A stretch of DNA of 64,000 nt from assembly GCA_037013495.1 (NCBI GenBank), contig CM072801.1:104477816-104541815 (forward strand), given 5' to 3'. This stretch comes from Hippophae tibetana (lineage: Eukaryota > Streptophyta > Magnoliopsida > Rosales > Elaeagnaceae). Position 1 is the stretch's first letter. The number at the start of each line of letters is the position of its first letter. Made by a program: the position numbers and the translations under genes. The notes below the pieces were generated by a model. The model made no database searches. It had not been told where the DNA came from and saw only the letters and a program-made list of their open reading frames with translations. Of the stretch, positions 26,125 through 41,136 are shown piece by piece.

Positions 26125-28081
26125 GGTTAATATAATTAAATTTGAACAATTAAGAACACGATTAGAAAAGCACGCAAAAATGTGAGACCAAACTATTAGA
26201 GTCGGAAAGTAGTGTAAGCGATGGAATTTGGGTTCTCAAAAGTGGACAACTGAACTATCTTTTACTTTATGTGTTTGCAAATTAAAATGAGTTTAGATTT
26301 GATATTGATAATAGTCGTTTTGATATATGACTTAAAAGTTATAACAGTTTATAGTTGGAACCTCAATACATAATTACTTTTTTTTAAATTACGAACTCCA
26401 GAAATTTTGTTCTTTTTTATTCAGGATCAAAGATTGGTTGAACGCCGAAAACAAAGAACAGAAAAATGATACAGTGAATTAAAAGAAAAGTACGAAATGA
26501 AATGCAAATAAGAAAATTATGACAACAAAATCAAAAGAAAAGAAAAGACTTGTAGAAATATTTGTTTCTTTAATTGTGATTTGGACCAAAAGAATGCAAA
26601 AAACAATAAAATTGAAACGTTTAGTAAATCTAAAATTCAAAAAATAGATATATTAGGAGAGATATACTATTTTGGGCAACCAAGGCTACGATTCCAAATG
26701 ATACGGATCTTTTATGCCGATCATTTTGGAAACCATGAACGCAAAGGAATGAGAAAGATTGAATTGCTAAGAACATGGTTAATATAATCAAATTTGAACA
26801 ATTAAGATTACGATTAGAAAACCACGCAAAAATGTGAGACCAAACTATTAGACGTCGGAAAGTAGTGTAAGCGATGGAATTTGGGTTCTAAAAAGTAGAC
26901 AAATGAACTATTTTTTACTTTATGTTTTTACAAATTGAAATGAGTTTTGATTTGATATTTTATAATAGTCGTTTTGATGTATGACTTAAAAGTTATAACA
27001 GTTTAAAGTTGGAACCTCAATAAATAATTCTTTTTTTTAAATTACGAATTCCAGAAATTTTGTTGATTTTAATTCAGGATCAAATATTTGTTGAACGCCG
27101 AAAACAAAGAAAAGGAAAATGATACAGTGAATTAAAAGAAAAATACGAAATGAAATGCAAATAAGAAAATAATGACACCAAAATCTAAATAAAACAAAAG
27201 ACTTGTAGAAATATTTGTTTCTTTAATTGTGATTTGGACCAAAAGAATGCAAAAAACAATAAAATGGAAATGTTTAGTAATTCTAAAATTCAAAAAATAG
27301 ATATATTAATAGAGATATACTATTTTGGGCATCCAAGACTTCAATACCAAATAATACGGAACTTTTATGCGGACCATTATGGAAACCATGCACTCAAAGG
27401 AATGAGGAAGATTGAATTGCAAAGATCATGGTTAATATAATTAAATTTGAACAATTAAGAACACGATTAGAAAACCACGCAAAAATGTGAGACCAAACTG
27501 TTAGAGTCGGAAAGTAGTGTAAGCGATGGAATTTGGGTTCTAAAAAGTGGACAACTGAACTATCTTTTACTTTATGTGTTTGCAAATTAAAATGAGTTTA
27601 GATTTGATATTGATAATAGTCGTTTTGATATATGACTTCAAAGTTATAACAGTTTAATGTTGGAACCTCAATACATAATTTCTTTTTTTTAAATTACGAA
27701 CTCCAGAAATTTTGTTGTTTTTAATTCAGGATCAAAGATTGGTTGAACGCCGAAAACAAAGAACAGAAAAATGATACAGTGAATTAAAAGAAAAGTACGA
27801 AATGAAATGCAAATAAGAAAATTATGACAACAAAATCAAAATAAAACAAAAGACTTGTAGAAATATTTGTTTCTTTAATTGTGATTTGGACCAAAAGAAT
27901 GCAAAAAACAATAAAATGGAAACGTTTAGTAAATCTAAAATTCAAAAAATAGATATATTGAGAGAGATATACTATTTTGGGCAACCAAGACTTCGATACC
28001 AAATGATACAGATCTTTTATGCGGACCATTTTGGAAACCATGAACTCAAAGGAATGAGAAAGATTGAATTGCTAAGAAAAT
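26125..28081 (+). repeat. Three-monomer tandem duplication, copy 1
   Basis: Monomers 41-43 match monomers 44-46 at a shift of 1957-1958 bp. Shared private variants are ttgttcttttttattcagg, gattccaaatg, gaacgcaaagg and taagattac (copy 2 has taagattaca), followed by attaatagagat and gcaaagatcatgg. Copy 1 alone has attaggagag where copy 2 has attaagagag. The three-monomer length breaks the local two-monomer alternation and leaves two QP-type halves side by side. Confidence 0.82.
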
Positions 28082-30039
28082 GGTTAATATAATCAAATTT
28101 GAACAATTAAGAACACGATTAGAAAACCACGCAAAAATGTGAGACCAAACTATTAGACGTCGGAAAGTAGTGTAAGCGATGGAATTTTGGTTCTAAAAAG
28201 TGGACAACTGAACTATCTTTTACTTTATGTGTTTGCAAATTAAAATGAGTTTAGATTTGATATTGATAATAGTCGTTTTGATATATGACTTAAAAGTTAT
28301 AACAGTTTATAGTTGGAACCTCAATACATAATTACTTTTTTTTAAATTACGAACTCCAGAAATTTTGTTCTTTTTTATTCAGGATCAAAGATTGGTTGAA
28401 CGCCGAAAACAAAGAACAGAAAAATGATACAGTGAATTAAAAGAAAAGTACGAAATGAAATGCAAATAAGAAAATTATGACAACAAAATCAAAAGAAAAG
28501 AAAAGACTTGTAGAAATATTTGTTTCTTTAATTGTGATTTGGACCAAAAGAATGCAAAAAACAATAAAATTGAAACGTTTAGTAAATCTAAAATTCAAAA
28601 AATAGATATATTAAGAGAGATATACTATTTTGGGCAACCAAGGCTACGATTCCAAATGATACGGATCTTTTATGCCGATCATTTTGGAAACCATGAACGC
28701 AAAGGAATGAGAAAGATTGAATTGCTAAGAACATGGTTAATATAATCAAATTTGAACAATTAAGATTACAATTAGAAAACCACGCAAAAATGTGAGACCA
28801 AACTATTAGACGTCGGAAAGTAGTGTAAGCGATGGAATTTGGGTTCTAAAAAGTGGACAAATGAACTATTTTTTACTTTATGTTTTTACAAATTGAAATG
28901 AGTTTTGATTTGATATTTTATAATAGTCGTTTTGATGTATGACTTAAAAGTTATAACAGTTTAAAGTTGGAACCTCAATAAATAATTCTTTTTTTTAAAT
29001 TACGAATTCCAGAAATTTTGTTGATTTTAATTCAGGATCAAATATTTGTTGAACGCCGAAAACAAAGAAAAGGAAAATGATACAGTGAATTAAAAGAAAA
29101 GTACGAAATGAAATGCAAATAAGAAAATAATGACACCAAAATCTATATAAAACAAAAGACTTGTAGAAATATTTGTTTCTTTAATTGTGATTTGGACCAA
29201 AAGAATGCAAAAAACAATAAAATGGAAATGTTTAGTAATTCTAAAATTCAAAAAATAGATATATTAATAGAGATATACTATTTTGGGCATCCAAGACTTC
29301 AATACCAAATAATACGGAACTTTTATGCGGACCATTATGGAAACCATGCACTCAAAGGAATGAGGAAGATTGAATTGCAAAGATCATGGTTAATATAATT
29401 AAATTTGAACAATTAAGAACACGATTAGAAAACCACGCAAAAATGTGAGACCAAACTGTTAGAGTCGGAAAGTAGTGTAAGCGATGGAATTTGGGTTCTA
29501 AAAAGTGGACAACTGAACTATCTTTTACTTTATGTGTTTGCAAATTAAAATGAGTTTAGATTTGATATTGATAATAGTCGTTTTGATATATGACTTCAAA
29601 GTTATAACAGTTTAATGTTGGAACCTCAATACATAATTTCTTTTTTTTAAATTACGAACTCCAGAAATTTTGTTGTTTTTAATTCAGGATCAAAGATTGG
29701 TTGAACGCCGAAAACAAAGAACAGAAAAATGATACAGTGAATTAAAAGAAAAGTACGAAATGAAATGCAAATAAGAAAATTATGACAACAAAATCAAAAT
29801 AAAACAAAAGACTTGTAGAAATATTTGTTTCTTTAATTGTGATTTGGACCAAAAGAATGCAAAAAACAATAAAATGGAAACGTTTAGTAAATCTAAAATT
29901 CAAAAAATAGATATATTGAGAGAGATATACTATTTTGGGCAACCAAGACTTCGATACCAAATGATACAGATCTTTTATGCGGACCATTTTGGAAACCATG
30001 AACTCAAAGGAATGAGAAAGATTGAATTGCTAAGAAAAT
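28082..30039 (+). repeat. Three-monomer tandem duplication, copy 2
   Basis: Monomers 44-46, the second copy of the trimer. Copy 2 differs by gattacaattag at about 28763 and by tctatataaaac at about 29143 where most copies read tctaaataaaac. After 30040 the array returns to dimer alternation. Confidence 0.82.
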
Positions 30040-33000
30040 GGTTAATATAATCAAATTTGAACAATTAAGAACACGATTAGAAAACCACGCAAAAATGTGA
30101 GACCAAACTATTAGACGTCGGAAAGTAGTGTAAGCGATGGAATTTTGGTTCTAAAAAGTGGACAACTGAACTATCTTTTACTTTATGTGTTTGCAAATTA
30201 AAATGAGTTTAGATTTGATATTGATAATAGTCGTTTTGATATATGACTTAAAAGTTATAACAGTTTATAGTTGGAACCTCAATACATAATTTCTTTTTTT
30301 TAAATTACGAACTCCAGAAATTTTGTTGTTTTTTAATCAGGATCAAAGATTGGTTGAACGCCGAAAACAAAGAACAGAAAAATGATACAGTGAATTAAAA
30401 GAAAAGTACGAAATGAAATGCAAATTAGAAAATTATGACAACAAAATCAAAAGAAAAGAAAAGACTTGTAGAAATATTTGTTTCTTTAATTGTGATTTGG
30501 ACCAAAAGAATGCAAAAAACAATAAAATTGAAACGTTTAGTAAGTCTAAAATTCAAAAAATAGATATATTAAGAGAGATATACTATTTTGGGCATCCAAG
30601 ACTTCAATACCAAATAATACGGATCTTTTATGCGGACCATTATGGAAACCATGCACTCAAAGGAATGAGGAAGATTGAATTGCAAAGATTATGGTTAATA
30701 TAATTAAATTTGAACAATTAAGAACACGATTAGAAAACCACGCAAAAATGTGAGACCAAACTGTTAGAGTCGGAAAGTAGTGTAAGCGATGGAATTTGGG
30801 TTCTAAAAAGTGGACAACTAAACTATCTTTTACTTTATGTGTTTGCAAATTAAAATGAGTTTAGATTTGATATTGATAATAGTCGTTTTGATATATGACT
30901 TCAAAGTTATAACAGTTTAATGTTGGAACCTCAATACATAATTTCTTTTTTTTAAATTACGAACTCCAGAAATTTTGTTGTTTTTAATTCAGGATCAAAG
31001 ATTGGTTGAACGCCGAAAACAAAGAACAGAAAAATGATACAGTGAATTAAAAGAAAAGTACGAAATGAAATGCAAATAAGAAAATTATGACAACAAAATC
31101 AAAATAAAACAAAAGACTTGTAGAAATATTTGTTTCTTTAATTGTGATTTGGACCAAAAGAATGCAAAAAACAATAAAATGGAAACGTTTAGTAAATCTA
31201 AAATTCAAAAAATAGATATATTGAGAGAGATATACTATTTTGGGCAACCAAGACTTCGATACCAAATGATACAGATCTTTTATGCGGACCATTTTGGAAA
31301 CCATGAACTCAAAGGAATGAGAAAGATTGAATTGCTAAGAAAATGGTTAATATAATCAAATTTGAACAATTAAGAACACGATTAGAAAACCACGCAAAAA
31401 TGTGAGACCAAACTATTAGACGTCGGAAAGTAGTGTAAGCGATGGAATTTTGGTTCTAAAAAGTGGACAACTGAACTATCTTTTACTTTATGTGTTTGCA
31501 AATTAAAATGAGTTTAGATTTGATATTGATAATAGTCGTTTTGATATATGACTTAAAAGTTATAACAGTTTATAGTTGGAACCTCAATACATAATTTCTT
31601 TTTTTTAAATTACGAACTCCAGAAATTTTGTTGTTTTTTAATCAGGATCAAAGATTGGTTGAACGCCGAAAACAAAGAACAGAAAAATGATACAGTGAAT
31701 TAAAAGAAAAGTACGAAATGAAATGCAAATTAGAAAATTATGACAACAAAATCAAAAGAAAAGAAAAGACTTGTAGAAATATTTGTTTCTTTAATTGTGA
31801 TTTGGACCAAAAGAATGCAAAAAACAATAAAATTGAAACGTTTAGTAAGTCTAAAATTCAAAAAATAGATATATTAAGAGAGATATACTATTTTGGGCAT
31901 CCAAGACTTCAATACCAAATAATACGGATCTTTTATGCGGACCATTATGGAAACCATGCACTCAAAGGAATGAGGAAGATTGAATTGCTAAGAACATGGT
32001 TAATATAATTAAATTTGAACAATTAAGAACACGATTAGAAAAGCACGCAAAAATGTGAGACCAAACTATTAGAGTCGGAAAGTAGTGTAAGCGATGGAAT
32101 TTGGGTTCTAAAAAGTGGACAACTGAACTATCTTTTACTTTATGTGTTTGCAAATTAAAATGAGTTTAGATTTGATATTGATAATAGTCGTTTTGATATA
32201 TGACTTAAAAGTTATAACAGTTTATAGTTGGAACCTCAATACATAATTTCTTTTTTTTAAATTACGAACTCCAGAAATTTTGTTGTTTTTTTATTCAGGA
32301 TCAAATATTTGTTGAACGCCGAAAACAAATAACAGGAAAGTGATACAGTGAATTAAAAGAAAAGTACGAAATGAAATGCAAATAAGAAAATATTGACAAC
32401 AAAATCTAAATAAAACAAAAGACTTGTAGAAATATTTGTTTCTTTAATTGTGATTTGGACCAAAAGAATGCAAAAAACAATAAAATGGAAACGTTTAGTA
32501 AATCTAAAATTCAAAAAATAGATATATTGAGAGAGATATACTATTTTGGGCAACCAAGACTTCGATACCAAATGATACAGATCTTTTATGCGGACCATTT
32601 TGGAAACCATGAACTCAAAGGAATGAGAAAGATTGAATTGCTATGAAAATGGTTAATATAATCAAATTTGAACAATTAAGAACACGATTAGAAAACCACG
32701 CAAAAATGTGAGACCAAACTATTAGACGTCGGAAAGTAGTGTAAGCGATGGAATTTTGGTTCTAAAAAGTGGACAACTGAACTATCTTTTACTTTATGTG
32801 TTTGCAAATTAAAATGAGTTTAGATTTGATATTGATAATAGTCGTTTTGATATATGACTTAAAAGTTATAACAGTTTATAGTTGGAACCTCAATACATAA
32901 TTTCTTTTTTTTAAATTACGAACTCCAGAAATTTTGTTGTTTTTTAATCAGGATCAAAGATTGGTTGAACGCCGAAAACAAAGAACAGAAAAATGATACA

Positions 33001-36000
33001 GTGAATTAAAAGAAAAGTACGAAATGAAATGCAAATTAGAAAATTATGACAACAAAATCAAAAGATAAGAAAAGACTTGTAGAAATATTTGTTTCTTTAA
33101 TTGTGATTTGGACCAAAAGAATGCAAAAAACAATAAAATGGAAATGCTTAGTAAGTCTAAAATTCAAAAAATAGATATATTAAGAGAGATATACTATTTT
33201 GGGCATCCAAGACTTCAATACCAAATAATACGGATCTTTTATGCGGACCATTATGGAAACCATGCACTCAAAGGAATGAGGAAGATTGAATTGCTAAGAA
33301 CATGGTTAATATAATTAAATTTGAACAATTAAGAACACGATTAGAAAAGCACGCAAAAATGTGAGACCAAACTATTAGAGTCGGAAAGTAGTGTAAGCGA
33401 TGGAATTTGGGTTCTAAAAAGTGGACAACTGAACTATCTTTTACTTTATGTGTTTGCAAATTAAAATGAGTTTAGATTTGATATTGATAATAGTCGTTTT
33501 GATATATGACTTAAAAGTTATAACAGTTTATAGTTGGAACCTCAATACATAATTACTTTTTTTTAAATTACGAACTCCAGAAATTTTGTTCTTTTTTATT
33601 CAGGATCAAAGATTGGTTGAACGCCGAAAACAAAGAACAGAAAAATGATACAGTGAATTAAAAGAAAAGTACGAAATGAAATGCAAATAAGAAAATTATG
33701 ACAACAAAATCAAAAGAAAAGAAAAGACTTGTAGAAATATTTGTTTCTTTAATTGTGATTTGGACCAAAAGAATGCAAAAAACAATAAAATTGAAACGTT
33801 TAGTAAATCTAAAATTCAAAAAATAGATATATTAAGAGAGATATACTATTTTGGGCAACCAAGGCTACGATTCCAAATGATACGGATCTTTTATGCCGAT
33901 CATTTTGGAAACCATGAACGCAAAGGAATGAGAAAGATTGAATTGCTAAGAACATGGTTAATATAATCAAATTTGAACAATTAAGATTACGATTAGAAAA
34001 CCACGCAAAAATGTGAGACCAAACTATTAGACGTCGAAAAGTAGTGTAAGCGATGGAATTTGGGTTCTAAAAAGTGGACAAATGAACTATTTTTTACTTT
34101 ATGTTTTTACAAATTGAAATGAGTTTTGATTTGATATTTTATAATAGTCGTTTTGATGTATGACTTAAAAGTTATAACAGTTTAAAGTTGGAACCTCAAT
34201 AAATAATTCTTTTTTTTAAATTACGAATTCCAGAAATTTTGTTGATTTTAATTCAGGATCAAATATTTGTTGAACGCCGAAAACAAAGAAAAGGAAAATG
34301 ATACAGTGAATTAAAAGAAAAGTACGAAATGAAATGCAAATAAGAAAATAATGACACCAAAATCTAAATAAAACAAAAGACTTGTAGAAATATTTGTTTC
34401 TTTAATTGTGATTTGGACCAAAAGAATGCAAAAAACAATAAAATGGAAATGTTTAGTAATTCTAAAATTCAAAAAATAGATATATTAATAGAGATATACT
34501 ATTTTGGGCATCCAAGACTTCAATACCAAATAATACGGAACTTTTATGCGGACCATTATGGAAACCATGCACTCAAAGGAATGAGGAAGATTGAATTGCA
34601 AAGATTATGGTTAATATAATTAAATTTGAACAATTAAGAACACGATTAGAAAACCACGCAAAAATGTGAGACCAAACTGTTAGAGTCGGAAAGTAGTGTA
34701 AGCGATGGAATTTGGGTTCTAAAAAGTGGACAACTGAACTATCTTTTACTTTATGTGTTTGCAAATTAAAATGAGTTTAGATTTGATATTGATAATAGTC
34801 GTTTTGATATATGACTTCAAAGTTATAACAGTTTAATGTTGGAACCTCAATACATAATTTCTTTTTTTTAAATTACGAACTCGAGAAATTTTGTTGTTTT
34901 TAATTCAGGATCAAAGATTGGTTGAACGCCGAAAACAAAGAACAGAAAAATGATACAGTGAATTAAAAGAAAAGTACGAAATGAAATGCAAATAAGAAAA
35001 TTATGACAACAAAATCAAAATAAAACAAAAGACTTGTAGAAATATTTGTTTCTTTAATTGTGATTTGGACCAAAAGAATGCAAAAAACAATAAAATGGAA
35101 ACGTTTAGTAAATCTAAAATTCAAAAAATAGATATATTGAGAGAGATATACTATTTTGGGCAACCAAGACTTCGATACCAAATGATACAGATCTTTTATG
35201 CGGACCATTTTGGAAACCATGAACTCAAAGGAATGAGAAAGATTGAATTGCTAAGAAAATGGTTAATATAATCAAATTTGAACAATTAAGAACACGATTA
35301 GAAAACCACGCAAAAATGTGAGACCAAACTATTAGACGTCGGAAAGTAGTGTAAGCGATGGAATTTTGGTTCTAAAAAGTGGACAACTGAACTATCTTTT
35401 ACTTTATGTGTTTGCAAATTAAAATGAGTTTAGATTTGATATTGATAATAGTCGTTTTGATATATGACTTAAAAGTTATAACAGTTTATAGTTGGAACCT
35501 CAATACATAATTTCTTTTTTTTAAATTACGAACTCCAGAAATTTTGTTGTTTTTTAATCAGGATCAAAGATTGGTTGAACGCCGAAAACAAAGAACAGAA
35601 AAATGATACAGTGAATTAAAAGAAAAGTACGAAATGAAATGCAAATTAGAAAATTATGACAACAAAATCAAAAGAAAAGAAAAGACTTGTAGAAATATTT
35701 GTTTCTTTAATTGTGATTTGGACCAAAAGAATGCAAAAAACAATAAAATTGAAACGTTTAGTAAGTCTAAAATTCAAAAAATAGATATATTAAGAGAGAT
35801 ATACTATTTTGGGCATCCAAGACTTCAATACCAAATAATACGGATCTTTTATGCGGACCATTATGGAAACCATGCACTCAAAGGAATGAGGAAGATTGAA
35901 TTGCAAAGATTATGGTTAATATAATTAAATTTGAACAATTAAGAACACGATTAGAAAACCACGCAAAAATGTGAGACCAAACTGTTAGAGTCGGAAAGTA

Positions 36001-37871
36001 GTGTAAGCGATGGAATTTGGGTTCTAAAAAGTGGACAACTGAACTATCTTTTACTTTATGTGTTTGCAAATTAAAATGAGTTTAGATTTGATATTGATAA
36101 TAGTCGTTTTGATATATGACTTCAAAGTTATAACAGTTTAATGTTGGAACCTCAATACATAATTTCTTTTTTTTAAATTACGAACTCCAGAAATTTTGTT
36201 GTTTTTAATTCAGGATCAAAGATTGGTTGAACGCCGAAAACAAAGAACAGAAAAATGATACAGTGAATTAAAAGAAAAGTACGAAATGAAATGCAAATAA
36301 GAAAATTATGACAACAAAATCAAAATAAAACAAAAGACTTGTAGAAATATTTGTTTCTTTAATTGTGATTTGGACCAAAAGAATGCAAAAAACAATAAAA
36401 TGGAAACGTTTAGTAAATCTAAAATTCAAAAAATAGATATATTGAGAGAGATATACTATTTTGGGCAACCAAGACTTCGATACCAAATGATACAGATCTT
36501 TTATGCGGACCATTTTGGAAACCATGAACTCAAAGGAATGAGAAAGATTGAATTGCTAAGAAAATGGTTAATATAATCAAATTTGAACAATTAAGAACAC
36601 GATTAGAAAACCACGCAAAAATGTGAGACCAAACTATTAGACGTCGGAAAGTAGTGTAAGCGATGGAATTTTGGTTCTAAAAAGTGGACAACTGAACTAT
36701 CTTTTACTTTATGTGTTTGCAAATTAAAATGAGTTTAGATTTGATATTGATAATAGTCGTTTTGATATATGACTTAAAAGTTATAACAGTTTATAGTTGG
36801 AACCTCAATACATAATTTCTTTTTTTTAAATTACGAACTCCAGAAATTTTGTTGTTTTTTAATCAGGATCAAAGATTGGTTGAACGCCGAAAACAAAGAA
36901 CAGAAAAATGATACAGTGAATTAAAAGAAAAGTACGAAATGAAATGCAAATTAGAAAATTATGACAACAAAATCAAAAGAAAAGAAAAGACTTGTAGAAA
37001 TATTTGTTTCTTTAATTGTGATTTGGACCAAAAGAATGCAAAAAACAATAAAATAGAAACGTTTAGTAAGTCTAAAATTCAAAAAATAGATATATTAAGA
37101 GAGATATACTATTTTGGGCATCCAAGACTTCAATACCAAATAATACGGATCTTTTATGCGGACCATTATGGAAACCATGCACTCAAAGGAATGAGGAAGA
37201 TTGAATTGCTAAGAACATGGTTAATATAATTAAATTTGAACAATTAAGAACACGATTAGAAAAGCACGCAAAAATGTGAGACCAAACTATTAGAGTCGGA
37301 AAGTAGTGTAAGCGATGGAATTTGGGTTCTAAAAAGTGGACAACTGAACTATCTTTTACTTTATGTGTTTGCAAATTAAAATGAGTTTAGATTTGATATT
37401 GATAATAGTCGTTTTGATATATGACTTAAAAGTTATAACAGTTTATAGTTGGAACCTCAATACATAATTTCTTTTTTTTAAATTACGAACTCCAGAAATT
37501 TTGTTGTTTTTTTATTAAGGATCAAATATTTGTTGAACGCCGAAAACAAATAACAGGAAAGTGATACAGTGAATTAAAAGAAAAGTATGAAATGAAATGC
37601 AAATAAGAAAATATTGACAACAAAATCTAAATAAAACAAAAGAATTGTAGAAATATTTGTTTCTTTAATTGTGATTTGGACCAAAAGAATGCAAAAAACA
37701 ATAAAATGGAAACGTTTAGTAAATCTAAAATTCAAAAAATAGATATATTGAGAGAGATATACTATTTTGGGCAACCAAGACTTCGATACCAAATGATACA
37801 GATCTTTTATGCGGACCATTTTGGAAACCATGAACTCAAAGGAATGAGAAAGATTGAATTGCTAAGAAAAT

Positions 37872-40800
37872 GGTTAATATAATCAAATTTGAACAATTAA
37901 GAACACGATTAGAAAACCACGCAAAAATGTGAGACCAAACTATTAGACGTCGGAAAGTAGTGTAAGCGATGGAATTTTGGTTCTAAAAAGTGGACAAGTG
38001 AACTATCTTTTACTTTATGTGTTTGCAAATTAAAATGAGTTTAGATTTGATATTGATAATAGTCGTTTTGATATATGACTTAAAAGTTATAACAGTTTAT
38101 AGTTGGAACCTCAATACATAATTTCTTTTTTTTAAATTACGAACTCCAGAAATTTTGTTGTTTTTTAATCAGGATCAAAGATTGGTTGAACGCCGAAAAC
38201 AAAGAACAGAAAAATGATACAGTGAATTAAAAGAAAAGTACGAAATGAAATGCAAATTAGAAAATTATGACAACAAAATCAAAAGAAAAGAAAAGACTTG
38301 TAGAAATATTTGTTTCTTTAATTGTGATGTGGACCAAAAGAATGCAAAAAACAATAAAATGGAAATGCTTAGTAAGTCTAAAATTCAAAAAATAGATATA
38401 TTAAGAGAGATATACTATTTTGGGCATCCAAGACTTCAATACCAAATAATACGGATCTTTTATGCGGACCATTATGGAAACCATGCACTCAAAGGAATGA
38501 GGAAGATTGAATTGCTAAGAACATGGTTAATATAATTAAATTTGAACAATTAAGAACACGATTAGAAAAGCACGCAAAAATGTGAGACCAAACTATTAGA
38601 GTCGGAAAGTAGTGTAAGCAATGGAATTTGGGTTCTAAAAAGTGGACAACTGAACTATCTTTTACTTTATGTGTTTGCAAATTAAAATAAGTTTAGATTT
38701 GATATTGATAATAGTCGTTTTGATATATGACTTAAAAGTTATAACAGTTTATAGTTGGAACCTCAATACATAATTTCTTTTTTTTAAATTACGAACTCCA
38801 GAAATTTTGTTGTTTTTTTATTCAGGATCAAATATTTGTTGAACGCCGAAAACAAATAACAGGAAAGTGATACAGTGAATTAAAAGAAAAGTACGAAATG
38901 AAATGCAAATAAGAAAATATTGACAACAAAATCTAAAGAAAACAAAAGACTTGTAGAAATATATGTTTCTTTAATTGCGATTTGGAGCAAAAGAATGCAA
39001 AAAACAATAAAATGGAAACGTTTAGTAAATCTAAAATTCAAAAAATAGATATATTGAGAGAGATATACTATTTTGGGCAACCAAGACTTCGATACCAAAT
39101 GATACGGATCTTTTATGCGGACCATTTTGGAAACCATGAACTCAAAGGAATGAGAAAGATTGAATTGCTAAGAAAATGGTTAATATAATCAAATTTGAAC
39201 AATTAAGAAGACGATTAGAAAACCACGCAAAAATGTGAGACCAAACTATTAGACGTCGGAAAGTAGTGTAAGCGATGGAATTTGGGTTCTAAAAAGTGGA
39301 CAAATGAACTATCTTTTACTTTATGTGTTTGCAAATTAAAATGAGTTTAGATTTGATATTGATAATAGTCGTTTTGATATATGACTTAAAAGTTATAACA
39401 GTTTATAGTTGGAAGCTCAATACATAATTTCTTTTTTTTAAATTACGAACTCCAGAAATTTTGTTGTTTTTTTATTCAGGATCAAAGATTGGTTGAACGC
39501 CGAAAATAAAGAACAGAAAAATGATACAGTGAATTAAAAGAAAAGTACGAAATGAAATGCAAATAAGAAAATTATGACAACAAAATCAAAAGAAAAGAAA
39601 AGACTTGTAGAAATATTTGTTTCTTTAATTGTGATTTGGACCAAAAGAATGCAAAAAACAATAAAATGGAAACGTTTAGTAAATCTAAAATTCAAAAAAT
39701 AGATATATTAAGAGAGATATACTATTTTGGGCAACCAAGGCTACGATACCAAATGATACGGATCTTTTATGCGGACCATTTTGGAAACCATGAAATCAAA
39801 GGAATGAGAAAGATTGAATTGCTAAGAAAATGGTTAATATAATCAAATTTGAACAATTAAGAACACGATTAGAAAACCACGGAAAAATGTGAGACCAAAC
39901 TATTAGACGTTGGAAAGTTGTGTAAGCGATGGAATTTGGGTTCTAAAAAGTGGACAAATGAACTATTTTTTACTTTATGTTTTTGCAAATTGAAATGAGT
40001 TTAGATTTAATATTTTATAATAGTCGTTTTGATGTAAGACTTAAAAGTTGTAACAGTTTAAAGTTGGAACCTCAATAAATAATTCTTTTTTTTAAATTAC
40101 GAATTCCAGAAATTTTGTTGATTTTAATTCAGGATCAAATATTTGTTGAACGCCGAAAACAAAGAAAAGGAAAATGATACAGTGAATTAAAAGAAAAGTA
40201 CGAAATGAAATGCAAATAAGAAAATAATGACACCAAAATCTAAATAAAACAAAAGACTTGTAGAAATATTTGTTTCTTTAATTGTGATTTGGACCAAAAG
40301 TATGCAAAAAACAATAAAATGGAAATGTTTAGTAAGTCTAAAATTCAAAAAATAGATATATTAAGAGAGATATACTATTTTGGGCATCCAAGACTTCAAT
40401 ACCAAATAATACGGATCTTTTATGCGGACCATTATGGAAACCATGCACTCAAAGGAATGAGGAAGATTGAATTGCTAAGAACATGGTTAATATAATTAAA
40501 TTTGAACAATTAAGAACACGATTAGAAAACCACGCAAAAATGTGAGACCAAACTATTAGAGTCGGAAAGTAGTGTAAGCGATGTAATTTGGGTTCTAAAA
40601 AGTGGACAACTGAACTATCTTTTACTTTATGTGTTTGCAAATTAAAATGAGTTTAGATTTGATATTGATAATAGTTGTTTTGATATATGACTTAAAAGTT
40701 ATAACAGTTTATAGTTGGAACCTCAATACATAATTTCTTTTTTTTAAATTACGAACTCCAGAAATTTTGTTGTTTTTTATTCAGGATCAAAGATTGGTTG

Positions 40801-41136
40801 AACGCCGAAAACAAAGAACAGAAAAATGATACAGTGAATTAAAAGAAAAGTGCGAAATGAAATGCAAATAAGAAAATTATGACAACAAAATCAAAAGAAA
40901 AGAAAAGACTTGTAGAAATATTTGTTTCTTTAATTGTGATTTGGACCAAAAGAATGCAAAAAACAATAAAATGGAAACGTTTAGTAAATCTAAAATTCAA
41001 AAAATAGATATATTGAGAGAGATATACTATTTTGGGCAACCAAGACTTCGATACCAAATGATACAGATCTTTTATGCGGACCATTTTGGAAACCATGAAC
41101 TCAAAGGAATGAGAAAGATTGAATTGCTAAGAAAAT
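37872..41136 (+). repeat. Five-monomer HOR, copy 1 (period 3265 bp)
   Basis: Monomers 59-63 repeat at exactly 3265 bp as monomers 64-68. Diagnostic shared variants are ggacaagtgaac (37993 and 41258), gtaagcaatgg (38614 and 41879), aaaataagttt (38685 and 41950), ttggagcaaaag (38983 and 42248), ggaagctcaat, gatgtaagac and aaaagtatgc. The only difference noted through most of the unit is atagttgtttt at about 40671 against atagtcgtttt. The matching segment probably begins slightly before 37872. Confidence 0.9.

Larger units (their letters stand above)
22206..37871 (+). repeat. Alternating dimer region with longer interleaved copies
   Basis: Monomers 35-58. Reading-frame halves alternate between a gggcaaccaagactt type (QP in translation, DHF) and a gggcatccaagacttcaa type (HP, DHY), giving a basic unit of about 1305 bp. 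Longer copies overlie this. Positions 24819-28081 correspond to 31998-35260 (shift 7179 bp), including the unusual aaaagataag in both. Positions 29388-31997 correspond to 34609-37218 (shift 5221 bp). The copies differ at a few bases, such as ttctcaaaag at about 26236, gtagacaaatg at about 26896, ctatgaaaat at 32641 and actcgag at about 34881. The pattern suggests repeated unequal exchange between out-of-register arrays. Confidence 0.8.
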
